Assembly: GCA_963640855.1 (NCBI GenBank)
Contig: CAVIAJ010000001.1
Coordinates: 77,127-141,126 of the forward strand
Length of the DNA: 64,000 bases
Origin: Methanarcanum sp963640855
Lineage (GTDB): Archaea; Thermoplasmatota; Thermoplasmata; Methanomassiliicoccales; Methanomethylophilaceae
Reading direction: 5' to 3'
Shown here: positions 42,678-50,803 of the stretch, in pieces
Numbering within the stretch: the first letter of the stretch is position 1
How the letters are laid out: the number at the start of each line of letters is the position of its first letter
Translations under genes and position numbers: made by a program
Notes under the pieces: model-generated
What the model was told of the DNA's origin: nothing
The model's database searches: none
Seen by the model: the letters and a program-made list of their open reading frames with translations, nothing else

Positions 42678-42910
42678 TTTGATTCGGAAAGAGATTTTTA
42701 TCTGTGTGCGGCGAATATAAATCGGAACCGTAATTTCAGCGGTTTTTTAAATCATAATTTCCATAATTTTTGAAAATCAGATTACGGTAATTCTTTGCCG
42801 TTATTGTTTGTCGGAAAAACAAATTTCCGTGCGACATTTTATCATCCTGAATCGGCAATCTGAAATCGAATCTGCGTTAACGGGGAGAAGGGATGGAAAA
42901 ATATGCGTAA
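42678..42910. other. AT-rich intergenic stretch without a clear gene
   Basis: About 230 bases of AT-rich sequence with TTTTTTAAA-like runs near 42740-42755 and several weak inverted repeats. No reading frame, tRNA or strong hairpin stands out. It borders a broken toxin-like gene and may be residue of a lost element. Confidence 0.5.
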
Positions 42911-43350
42911 GCTGAGTATACTTTCGGGAAGAATGAGCAAGAAATCGTATCTCAAAATCAACGCAGGTTACATGACAAATGTGTTCAGCGTATTCTGGCA
43001 ATTCATCGTATGGCAATTATAAGTTCAGGAGAAGAAAGGGAAGTGGGACTTGAAGATGCTGTAATTAACCTATGGCGTTCGATAGTTTCTGTGAATGGAT
43101 TGAACTTTGCCCCGATTGCTTTTCAAAGGCTGCGATGGCCATTGATTACATCGCGAATTTTCATCCATTTGCCGAAGGTAACAAAAGAACAGCCTTTCAA
43201 TTGGCGTTGGCTATACTGAGGAAAGGTAATTATGAACCCAACGATGACGATTATGTGTTTATGTTTATCAAAAATGTTGCATCAGGAATGTACAACAGAG
43301 AAGAAATTGAGGATTGGCTGAGGTGTAACACACACCTCAGCAGTCTTTGA
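42911..43350 (+). pseudogene. Fic/Doc (death-on-curing type) gene, frameshifted
   Basis: The second part, from ATG 43072, contains ANFHPFAEGNKRTAFQLA, the H-P-F-x-x-G-N-K-R motif of Fic/Doc proteins that transfer nucleotidyl or phosphate groups to targets. The expected N-terminal part is found just upstream in a different frame (RILAIHRMAIISSGEEREVGLEDAV, about 42985-43060), matching Doc helices 1-2. The downstream frame has a TAA at 43066. So one frameshift near 43060-43071 breaks the gene, and no good start is left upstream. No antitoxin partner was recognised. Confidence 0.6.
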
Positions 43351-43474
43351 GTTTACCCATAACATACGGGTAATCTTTGATGTTCTTCTCAATCTCTTCA
43401 TCTGTGAGATCCTCAAGTCCCCCGTAAGGTGATATTTCCTTCGGAACAGATTTTTTCTTGGATTTCCAGAACAT
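43337..43474 (-). CDS. 45-residue protein of unknown function
   Basis: A short basic-to-acidic protein beginning MFWKSKKKSVPKEISPYG and ending YVMGKLKDC. Support for the start is a good box TTTTTATAAG on the minus strand at about 43497-43506, 25-30 bases before ATG 43474, matching the leaderless pattern of other genes. The in-frame extension to 43678 crosses this promoter and is not supported. The gene overlaps the 3' end of the broken Fic gene by 14 bases. No family recognised. Confidence 0.5.
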   Translation of the reverse strand: MFWKSKKKSVPKEISPYGGLEDLTDEEIEKNIKDYPYVMGKLKDC

Positions 43475-43705
43475 ATTTCTGATAAACCGCCCCGGTCTTA
43501 TAAAAATATCGTCAGGGCCGTAATCTGTAATGTATGCTGCTGTTCCGAACGAAATAGAAAAATCAGAATACACATTACATTCAATCCGACATCCGAATTG
43601 CCGTAAATGTGTTGATTTGACCGTTATGTACGGAAGAAATGCGGTGACATTGTGTAAAGTACAAATACCACAGTGCATTAGCTATGTCCAGCACTTGTGT
43701 GCAAC

Positions 43706-43778
43706 GGGCCCGTGGGGTAGCTTGGTATCCTTCTTGCTTGGGGTGTAAGTAACTCCAGTTCAAATCTGGACGGGCCCA
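43706..43778 (+). tRNA. tRNA-Pro (anticodon GGG)
   Basis: Acceptor GGGCCCG pairs with CGGGCCC. D-arm loop AGCTTGGTA is the same as in the other tRNA-Pro. Anticodon stem CTTGC/GTAAG with loop TTGGGGT gives anticodon GGG (reads CCC and CCU). T-arm TCCAG-TTCAAAT-CTGGA; discriminator A at 43778. The next bases are CCT, so CCA is not encoded. 73 bases, no intron. Confidence 0.92.
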
Positions 43779-43871
43779 CCTTATTATCTCATCGATTTTG
43801 ATACAGGCGGCAGTCTTTTTCCCGATACGGAATGACAGATGGAATATATACCGATGTATTTACAGTGAAAT

Positions 43872-44165
43872 ATGGCATCGAAGGACACAATCAGGATGAT
43901 TGCCGCTCTCGCGGACGAAAGACGTCTGAAGATTTTCGAAATATTGGCTGACAGCGACAGGGACGACAGAAAACTTTCCGAAATGACAGGATTGGATGTC
44001 GAAACCGTAAGGGAACAAACGAAGATCATGGAAGATGCGGGATTGCTGACAATATGCGAAGACGGAGACCGTTTCGATTACTATCTCGATGCCAAACAAG
44101 TCGCGGTTCTAACTGGATTTTTCGAACTCATGCTGAACAAATGTTCTCCTCCCAAATGCTGCTGA
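43872..44165 (+). CDS. ArsR-like winged-helix regulator
   Basis: A 97-residue regulator: IRMIAALADERRLKIFEILADSD, RKLSEMTGLDVETVREQTKIMEDAGLL, then a short wing and a C-terminal CSPPKCC. The cysteine-rich tail could bind a metal or sense redox state. It is five bases before the DUF5714 gene, so the two form an operon, and it may regulate that gene. Confidence 0.8.
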   Translation: MASKDTIRMIAALADERRLKIFEILADSDRDDRKLSEMTGLDVETVREQTKIMEDAGLLTICEDGDRFDYYLDAKQVAVLTGFFELMLNKCSPPKCC

Positions 44166-44169
44166 TAAC

Positions 44170-44880
44170 ATGTCATCTATCAGGAACGATTTGGATGTAC
44201 GCTGTCCCGAATGCGGCGGAAAGGTGGATTTGGATATTCTCAGCGAGAGAACTTGTCTCAGATGCGGTAAGACTGCGATGGACAGAGAAGTCTGTGAAAA
44301 CGGACATTATATCTGCGATCTGTGCAGAAGGAAAGAAGCGAACAGGAAGATCGCGGATTACTGTTTATCGACAGATTCCAAAGATCCTATTGAGATAATT
44401 TCGGTTCTTATGAAAGACAATACGGTAAGAATGCACGATCAGGAGCATCATACGATGGTCGCATCCGCCCTTCTTGCCGCTTATAAGAATTCAGGCGGAG
44501 AAATCGATCTCGATTCCGCATTGAGGGATGCACAGAAAAGAGGTTCATGGTTTCCCGGGGGAATATGCGGTCTCTGCGGCACGTGCGGTGCGGCAGCTTC
44601 ATGCGGAATATTTTACTCGATAATCACAGGCACATCTCCCCACAGTGTCGGTTCGTGGAGTGATACCAATATGCTTGTGTCCGAATGTATCGCGAAGATT
44701 GCATCGATCAACGGGCCGAGATGCTGTAAGAGAAATTCATTCCTTGTTATTCACGTTGCATCGGATTACGTCAGAGAGAAACTGAACATTTTTATGGAAC
44801 CTTCCGATAACATTGTATGCACATTTTCATCGAGAAACGATGAGTGTGTAAAGGAAAAGTGTCCCTTCTACAAAGGATGA
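44170..44880 (+). CDS. DUF5714 cysteine-rich protein
   Basis: A 236-residue protein. An N-terminal zinc-ribbon-like part (RCPECGGKVDLD, CLRCGKTAMD, CDLCRRKE) is followed by a domain with HDQEHHTMVASALLAAYKN, FPGGICGLCGTCGAAASCG, GPRCCKRNSFLVI and a last ECVKEKCPFY. The HH pair and multiple cysteines match DUF5714, found in anaerobes often near radical SAM or methyl-transfer genes. Metal-cluster binding is likely; the reaction is unknown. It is in an operon with an ArsR-like regulator and convergent with proB. Confidence 0.8.
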   Translation: MSSIRNDLDVRCPECGGKVDLDILSERTCLRCGKTAMDREVCENGHYICDLCRRKEANRKIADYCLSTDSKDPIEIISVLMKDNTVRMHDQEHHTMVASALLAAYKNSGGEIDLDSALRDAQKRGSWFPGGICGLCGTCGAAASCGIFYSIITGTSPHSVGSWSDTNMLVSECIAKIASINGPRCCKRNSFLVIHVASDYVREKLNIFMEPSDNIVCTFSSRNDECVKEKCPFYKG

Positions 44881-45999
44881 TTACATCAGGGCGAGATTCT
44901 CGCTCCTGATGACATCATCGTAGGATTTGTGTCCCAATACCGATTCGATCCTGTCGGAACGGATTCCGCGTATTCTGAAGATGTCTTCGGAATCGTAATC
45001 CGGAATGCCTTTGGCAATCAGCTTACCGAAACATTCGATGTTTACGACATCTCCTCTTTCGAATCTGCCGATTACATCTCTTACGCCGACGGCAAGAAGA
45101 CTTACGTTGCCTTTGGAAAGTTTCTCTGCCGCACCGCTGTCGATAATGAGAGTACCTTTCGCATGAGCTTCTCTGATCCAACGGGATTTCTTCTTCTCTT
45201 TCTCGCCTGCGACGAATATTGTTCCTACGTCGTCTCCGGAAACGGCTCTTACAATTGCATTTTCTTCTTTTCCGGATGCTATAATCATATTACATCCGGC
45301 TTCCCCGCAGATTTCGGCCGCTTTGAGTTTGGTTCTCATACCGCCTGTTCCCGTTTTCGAGAGAGTGTCACCAGCCATATGTTTGACTTCTTCGACATTC
45401 TCCACAATCGGAACAATCTTCGCATCGGGGTGAAGCGTGGGATTTTTATCGTATAATCCCGCAACATCCGAGAGGATTATGAGTAAATCCGCATCCATTT
45501 TACTGCAGACGTATGCAGATAACGTATCGTTGTCGCCGAATACCGCATCGATTTCTCTGATGCAGACAACATCGTTTTCGTTAATGATCGGAACGACATT
45601 GTATTCCAACAGCGTCTGAATTGCATTTCTGAGGTTCAGGTATTTTTCACGGTCTGAGTAGAAATCGTATGTGAGTAAAATCTGCGAAACCAATATGCCG
45701 TATTTCTGGAAACTGTCGTTCCATTTCTGCATGAGAATTCCCTGTCCGACGGATGCCGCAGCCTGTCTTATGGGGACTTCTTTCGGCTTGGGTTTCGCTT
45801 TCATGGCGGCAAGACCCACACCTATCGCACCTGACGAAACGATCAGTACATTCTTTCCCCGATCTCTGAGTTCTTTGACCTGTTTCGCAACGGAGTCCAT
45901 AAATCCGTCGAATACATCGGTTCCTCCGCCGGTGATGGAAGATGTTCCTACTTTTATGACAATGGTACCTACATCGCCGAGAATTTCGGAACGGTTCAC
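44881..45999 (-). CDS. proB: Glutamate 5-kinase
   Basis: A 372-residue enzyme with an amino-acid kinase domain (TIVIKVGTSSITGG, VSSGAIGVGLAAM, INENDVVCIREIDAVFGDNDTLSAYV, SKTGTGGMRTKLKAAEI) and a C-terminal PUA domain (GTLIIDSGAAEKLSKGNVSLLAVGV). It phosphorylates glutamate for proline synthesis. It follows proA with a four-base overlap. No proC is present in the window; two tRNA-Pro genes nearby are probably coincidence. Confidence 0.95.
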   Translation of the reverse strand: MNRSEILGDVGTIVIKVGTSSITGGGTDVFDGFMDSVAKQVKELRDRGKNVLIVSSGAIGVGLAAMKAKPKPKEVPIRQAAASVGQGILMQKWNDSFQKYGILVSQILLTYDFYSDREKYLNLRNAIQTLLEYNVVPIINENDVVCIREIDAVFGDNDTLSAYVCSKMDADLLIILSDVAGLYDKNPTLHPDAKIVPIVENVEEVKHMAGDTLSKTGTGGMRTKLKAAEICGEAGCNMIIASGKEENAIVRAVSGDDVGTIFVAGEKEKKKSRWIREAHAKGTLIIDSGAAEKLSKGNVSLLAVGVRDVIGRFERGDVVNIECFGKLIAKGIPDYDSEDIFRIRGIRSDRIESVLGHKSYDDVIRSENLALM

Positions 46000-47309
46000 A
46001 GTATCAGCTCCATGTCGATGTCTTTATGTGTGAATTTCTTCGCATTTTTTCCGACGTAATCCTTCACAACCTGTCCGTTTCCGATGAGGACATATTTGTA
46101 AATCATCAGCCCTTCCATTCCCACAGGCCCTCTTGAGTGTATTTTGTTGGTGCTGATTCCGACTTCGGCCCCCTTTCCGAATCTGAATCCGTCCGCAAAT
46201 CTTGTGGAAACGTTGACGAAGACGTCTGCAGAGTCCACATATCTTATGAATTCGGCTGTGCTGCCGGAGTTTTCTGATATTATTGCATCCGTGTGATGGG
46301 AACCGTGTCCGTTGATGAATTTTATCGCTTCGTCTAAGCCGTTTACGGTTTTCACGGAAACGATGTAATCGCCGTATTCAGCGTCCCAGTCTTCATCAGA
46401 TGCTCTGACCGAATGTTCCATGAATTTTTCCGAATCCGGATCCGCTCTGATTTCAACACTGTTTTCCGAGAAGATTTTATCCATCTTCGGAAGGAATTCT
46501 TCTGCGATTTCCCTGTCGACCAATACCGTTTCGACCGCATTGCATACAGCGGGATACTGAACTTTGGAATCCAGTGTAACTTTCAGTGCTTTATCAATAT
46601 CCGCATACCTGTCTACGAAGATATGGCAGATTCCCGCGGCATGTCCGAGTACCGGAATTTTTGTATTCTCTTTAATGTATCTGATGAATGAATTCGATCC
46701 TCTGGGTATGAGGAGATCGATGTACTTATCCATAGAAAGGATTGTGTTTACATCCTCTCTCTTTTCCATGAGAATGAAAACGCCTTCGGGGATTCCCGCA
46801 GAGTATGCCGCCTCTGTGAGAATATCGAAAAGCATTCTGTTCGATGAAGATGCTTCTCTGCCTCCTTTGAATACCACCGCATTACCCGATTTCAGGCAGA
46901 GCGACATAATCTGAGGAACTACGTCGGGACGTGATTCGAATATCGTTCCGATTACGCCTATCGGACATGAAATCTGATAAAGTGTAAGATTTTCATCGAG
47001 TTCTTTCGTCGAAAGAGTCTTTCCTATCGGATTGGGTAACGAAATAACATCTCTCAGGCCTGCAATCATATCGGAAATCTTCTGATCGTCGATTTTCAGC
47101 CTTTTGAGCATAGGAGTTGACAATTCACCTGATTCCACCGCTTTTTCGGCTTCTTTTACGTCCTCCGCATTCGCAGAGAGGATCGAAGATCTGTTTTTAT
47201 CCAACGAATCGGCCATTGCCTCAAGCGCCCTGTTTCTGATTTCCGTTGAGGTTGCCGAGAGAATTATTGATGCATCCTTGGCTCTGATTACTTCCGATTC
47301 GATACCCAT
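45996..47309 (-). CDS. proA: Gamma-glutamyl phosphate reductase
   Basis: A 437-residue aldehyde dehydrogenase-fold enzyme that reduces glutamyl 5-phosphate to the semialdehyde with NADPH. PIGVIGTIFESRPDVVPQIMSL, NAVVFKGGREASSSNRMLF, VQYPAVCNAVETVLVDREIA with the catalytic cysteine, and HSRGPVGMEGL mark the family. Its stop overlaps proB's start. The ends are normal in length. Confidence 0.95.
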   Translation of the reverse strand: MGIESEVIRAKDASIILSATSTEIRNRALEAMADSLDKNRSSILSANAEDVKEAEKAVESGELSTPMLKRLKIDDQKISDMIAGLRDVISLPNPIGKTLSTKELDENLTLYQISCPIGVIGTIFESRPDVVPQIMSLCLKSGNAVVFKGGREASSSNRMLFDILTEAAYSAGIPEGVFILMEKREDVNTILSMDKYIDLLIPRGSNSFIRYIKENTKIPVLGHAAGICHIFVDRYADIDKALKVTLDSKVQYPAVCNAVETVLVDREIAEEFLPKMDKIFSENSVEIRADPDSEKFMEHSVRASDEDWDAEYGDYIVSVKTVNGLDEAIKFINGHGSHHTDAIISENSGSTAEFIRYVDSADVFVNVSTRFADGFRFGKGAEVGISTNKIHSRGPVGMEGLMIYKYVLIGNGQVVKDYVGKNAKKFTHKDIDMELIL

Positions 47310-47536
47310 CGACGTTCACCGTCAGTCACGATAATGCGAATCCTTACTTATGAATATCTTTATTCCCGTGTGTCTCCGGATGTTATGAAGATCGGTTATT
47401 CATAAAAATTAACAATAGTTAATACCGTCCGAAACCCTCCCGAGGCAATATATGAACCCATCGGAGGCATTAATAAACCCCGTTGCCGAAGAGAGGGGTA
47501 CATACGATTTTATATCAAGGGTCATTTCACGCTTTT

Positions 47537-48880
47537 ATGGGTACAAACCAGTACTTCATTGGTCGTCAGAATGACTATGAGTCTTCTGCTAGAAGCTATC
47601 CCCGCAAATTCCCTCTTGCGGTGGCGAAGGCTAAGGGTGCGGTTGTTGAAGATGTCGAAGGAAAACGTTACATCGATTTCCTTAACGGTGCGGGTACGCA
47701 CGCTCTCGGACACAATGACGATGAGGTCAACAAAGCAATGATCGATCTCATCAATTCGGGAGCATCCATGCATATGCTGGATATTCCTACGCCGGTCAGA
47801 GACAGGTTCGTAGAGGACCTTCTGACGATAATACCCAAGGAACTCGCCGAAAGGGCGAAGATTCAGTTCTGTTCACCTTCCGGTACGGATGCCGTCGAAG
47901 CTGCAATCAAACTATGCAAGACAGCTACCGGAAGAGGAAATATTATCGCATTTTCCGGAGGATATCACGGCATGGGGCACGGTTCCATGGCACTTACCGG
48001 AAACTGTCACGCGAAAGAAAAAGTTGCGAACATTATGCCCGGGGTGCAGTTCATGCCTTACCCGTATTCTTACCGCTGTCCCATGGGACTCGGAGGAGAA
48101 GCGGGAACAAAAGCATGCATCGCATATCTCGAGCGTTTCCTGAAAGATCCCGAAAGCGGTATGGTAAAACCCGCAGCGGTTATTTTGGAAGCAATTCAGG
48201 GCGAAGGCGGAGTCATTCCCGCACCTGTGGAGTTTTTACAGGCAGTCCGCAGGATTACGAAAGAACTCGGAATTCCTATGATCTGCGATGAAATTCAGTG
48301 CGGATTGGGACGTTCCGGAAAGATATTCGCATTCGAACACGCGGGAATCGTTCCCGATGTTATTCTCATCTCCAAAGCAATCGGCGGCGGTCAGCCTCTT
48401 GCATTGGTTGTTTACGATAAAGATCTCGATGTATGGGGTCCCGGAGCACACGCAGGTACATTCCGCGGAAATCAGTTGGCATTCGCTGCGGGTGATGTTG
48501 TAATCAACAGACTCAAAGAACCTGGATTTTTGGATGAAGTTACACGTAAAGGAGAAATCATCAGATCCCGTCTTCTGAAACTCAAAGATGAAGTTTCTAT
48601 TATCGGCGATGTCCGCGGAAAGGGGCTGATGTTGGGAATTGAGTTTATCAATCCCGACGGTCCGAAAGATTTCATGGGTGTGCCAGAACCCAGTGGCGAA
48701 GTTGCGATTAAAGTTCAGCATACCTGTTTCGATATGGGTCTGATAATGGAGAAAGGCGGACGTAACGGTTCCGTCATGAGGTGTCTGTGCGCACTCACAA
48801 TCACGGACGATGAAATCGACAGTGCGCTCACGATATTCGAGAACGCTGTTAAAGAGGTCGAGAAGGATGTCCGCGGATGA
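47537..48880 (+). CDS. dat: Diaminobutyrate-2-oxoglutarate aminotransferase (class III PLP)
   Basis: A 447-residue class III aminotransferase. DVEGKRYIDFLNGAGTHALGH, PSGTDAVEAAIKLCKTATGR, FSGGYHGMGHGSMALTG, ICDEIQCGLGRSGKIFAFEH and ISKAIGGGQPLALVV with the PLP lysine all match diaminobutyrate aminotransferases. It makes L-2,4-diaminobutyrate from aspartate semialdehyde and glutamate. The family call is helped by the next gene, a diaminobutyrate-type decarboxylase whose start lies 14 bases inside this one. Start at ATG 47537 (MGTNQYFIGRQND), which is where the family begins. Confidence 0.85.
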   Translation: MGTNQYFIGRQNDYESSARSYPRKFPLAVAKAKGAVVEDVEGKRYIDFLNGAGTHALGHNDDEVNKAMIDLINSGASMHMLDIPTPVRDRFVEDLLTIIPKELAERAKIQFCSPSGTDAVEAAIKLCKTATGRGNIIAFSGGYHGMGHGSMALTGNCHAKEKVANIMPGVQFMPYPYSYRCPMGLGGEAGTKACIAYLERFLKDPESGMVKPAAVILEAIQGEGGVIPAPVEFLQAVRRITKELGIPMICDEIQCGLGRSGKIFAFEHAGIVPDVILISKAIGGGQPLALVVYDKDLDVWGPGAHAGTFRGNQLAFAAGDVVINRLKEPGFLDEVTRKGEIIRSRLLKLKDEVSIIGDVRGKGLMLGIEFINPDGPKDFMGVPEPSGEVAIKVQHTCFDMGLIMEKGGRNGSVMRCLCALTITDDEIDSALTIFENAVKEVEKDVRG

Positions 48881-50315
48881 ACCTCTTCTCCTTTCGGAGA
48901 ACAAAGAAGTACGTGAGAGATTTTCGGAAATGATCGATGAGACCCTTAAAGCGGTCTACGATTCATTCTCCGATGACAGTGCATTCTCCGGAATCAATCC
49001 TTATGAACTGAGAGAGAAGATTGCATCTTCAGGATTCCTTCCCGAAAACGGAATGGGATTTGAGAAGGTTCTCGGAGAAATCAAAGAAGGTATTCTTCCG
49101 CATATGCTTCGCACATGGTCTACGAAGTATATGCCGCACCTTCATTCTCCTGTGCTGACTGAAACAATCTGTTCGGAATTGATTATTTCATGTTTCAACG
49201 ACAGTATGGACAGCTGGGACCAGGGGCCTGCAGCTACCGAAGTGGAAGAGAGTATGATTCACGGACTGTGTGAATTATACGGATTCCCTGCGGAAACATC
49301 AGACGGCTGCTTCACGTCGGGAGGTTCTCAGTCCAATATTTCAGCAATTATCGCCGCACGCGATTGGTACTGTATGAAGAAGTTCGATTGGGATGTGAAG
49401 ATGAACGGTCTTCCTCCGGAATATTCCAAATTACGTATCTACACATCGGAAATTTCACACTTTTCGATGGATAAGGCAAGTCATATCCTCGGAATGGGGT
49501 ATGCTGCAGTAAGAAAAATTCCCGTGGATTCGAAATGCAGAATCGATGTGAAAGCATTCGGAAAGATGCTTGAAGAGGATGTACGGAACGGACTGTATCC
49601 TTTCTGTGCCGTGGCTACGTTCGGTACGACCGATTTCGGATCGATTGATGACGCACGCGGAATGAGGAAACTCTGCGATAAGTACGGAATGCACCTTCAT
49701 GCGGATGCCGCATACGGTTCAGGATTGATTATGAGTAAGAAGTATCATGACAGAGTTTCGGATATTTCGATCTGCGATTCTCTTACGGTGGATTTCCACA
49801 AGATGTTCCTGCTTCCGATTTCATGTTCCGCGATTATTGTCAAAGACGCGAAACTTCTGGAGTGTTTTGAGCTCCATGCGGATTATCTCAACCGTGAGGA
49901 AGACGAGGAAGACGGATACATCAATCTTGTCGGTAAATCTATGCAGACTACACGCCGTTTCGATGCTCTGAAGGTATTTACTGCATTCAAAGTAAGGGGA
50001 AAGGACGGATTTTCGGAGATTATCGACAATGCAGTCGATAATGCATCGTATCTCTACGGAAAAATCTCGAAAGACAGTGATTTTATTGCTCCGGTGGAAC
50101 CTGAAATGTCTTCGGTTGTGTTCGCTTTCAATGCGGATGACGACGTGAATAAGAAGATAAGGCGTCAGCTTCTGAGTGAGGGAATTGTTATCGGACAGAC
50201 CGTTAAGGACGGTCGTGTGATGCTGAAATTCACACTTCTCAATCCGAATCTCAGACCTTCGCATCTCGACGGTATCATCGAAAGGATAAGAGAAATCGTA
50301 CGTCAGCTGTCCTGA
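48867..50315 (+). CDS. ddc: L-2,4-diaminobutyrate decarboxylase-like PLP enzyme
   Basis: A 482-residue group II decarboxylase. WSTKYMPHLHSPVLTETICSELI, GCFTSGGSQSNISAIIAARDW, HLHADAAYGSGLIMS and TVDFHKMFLLPISCSAI, whose histidine-lysine pair binds PLP, are typical. With the aminotransferase before it the expected product is 1,3-diaminopropane, a polyamine or precursor of norspermidine. AGAAGG before ATG 48867 and the overlap with dat decide the start. It could instead act on another amino acid such as glutamate, but the operon favours diaminobutyrate. Confidence 0.85.
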   Translation: MSADEPLLLSENKEVRERFSEMIDETLKAVYDSFSDDSAFSGINPYELREKIASSGFLPENGMGFEKVLGEIKEGILPHMLRTWSTKYMPHLHSPVLTETICSELIISCFNDSMDSWDQGPAATEVEESMIHGLCELYGFPAETSDGCFTSGGSQSNISAIIAARDWYCMKKFDWDVKMNGLPPEYSKLRIYTSEISHFSMDKASHILGMGYAAVRKIPVDSKCRIDVKAFGKMLEEDVRNGLYPFCAVATFGTTDFGSIDDARGMRKLCDKYGMHLHADAAYGSGLIMSKKYHDRVSDISICDSLTVDFHKMFLLPISCSAIIVKDAKLLECFELHADYLNREEDEEDGYINLVGKSMQTTRRFDALKVFTAFKVRGKDGFSEIIDNAVDNASYLYGKISKDSDFIAPVEPEMSSVVFAFNADDDVNKKIRRQLLSEGIVIGQTVKDGRVMLKFTLLNPNLRPSHLDGIIERIREIVRQLS

Positions 50316-50320
50316 TCTTT

Positions 50321-50369
50321 TTCCTATCCGTAATTCATTGTAATTATGCAATGAATTACGGATTAGGAA
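50321..50369. repeat. Long inverted repeat (hairpin) after ddc
   Basis: Arms TTCCTATCCGTAATTCATTG (50321-50340) and its complement at 50349-50369, with one bulged base and an 8-base loop. It begins six bases after the ddc stop. It contains CGTAATTCATTGTAAT, which recurs about 204 bases downstream. No T-run follows, so a terminator role is not the only option. Confidence 0.75.
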
Positions 50370-50476
50370 TCCAGACTGTTCCCATCGAGCAGAAAATCAA
50401 TCACGTTGATTGTGAGTACTTCGTTTCGTCCGTACACAAGTGTTTGTGGATGCTGGCAATAATTTTCGTCAAATCG

Positions 50477-50504
50477 TTTTTTGAATTTAATATATTTCAA
50501 AAAA
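50477..50504. repeat. Inverted repeat TTTTTTGAA / TTCAAAAAA
   Basis: Nine perfect pairs around a 10-base AT-only loop (50486-50495). It lies between the two longer related repeats. Confidence 0.55.
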
Positions 50505-50532
50505 GTTCACTTTTCCTGTCGTAAAATCAATC

Positions 50533-50564
50533 CGTAATTTATTGTAATATTACAATGAATTACG
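50533..50564. repeat. 32-bp dyad related to the first hairpin
   Basis: CGTAATTTATTGTAAT (50533-50548) directly abuts its near-complement ATTACAATGAATTACG (50549-50564), with one mismatched pair and no loop. It shares the 16-base core with the hairpin at 50321-50369, which makes a sequence-specific binding site more likely than chance folding. Confidence 0.7.
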
Positions 50565-50676
50565 AATAGGTAAAAAACAAAGGTTTGTTACCAGATCGAA
50601 GATTGCCGTCAAAGTGAAAGATTTCAATTCACAAAAAACACAAATCTCTTTTTGAAAACTCAGACAGTATCTGCAA

Positions 50677-50703
50677 AACAAATATCATCTTACGATATTT
50701 GTT
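50677..50703. repeat. Perfect 10-bp hairpin
   Basis: AACAAATATC (50677-50686) and GATATTTGTT (50694-50703) around a 7-base loop. About 100 bases before the zinc-ribbon gene, upstream of its likely promoter. Confidence 0.6.
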
Positions 50704-50803
50704 CAGGTAATTTCGTTATTCACTACCTATGTTACGTTGTTGTTTGTGATAATAATTATAATGAATTCAACAATTATGGATTGTACATCCAAAAGTGAAT
50801 TCA

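Larger units (their letters stand above)
50316..50803. other. Non-coding stretch dense in inverted repeats
   Basis: Nearly 490 bases without a credible gene, strongly AT-rich, with five separate inverted repeats between 50321 and 50703 (the main ones listed below) and a TATA-like ATAATTATAATG near 50750-50762 for the following gene. It could be a structured non-coding RNA, a regulatory array, a miniature element or a replication-related AT-rich site; the sequence alone does not decide. Confidence 0.6.

Noticed and set aside
43779..43871. Integration site at the 3' end of tRNA-Pro(GGG)
   Set aside because: The sequence after the tRNA runs straight into an ordinary ArsR operon promoter; no integrase, repeat or composition change is seen on that side.
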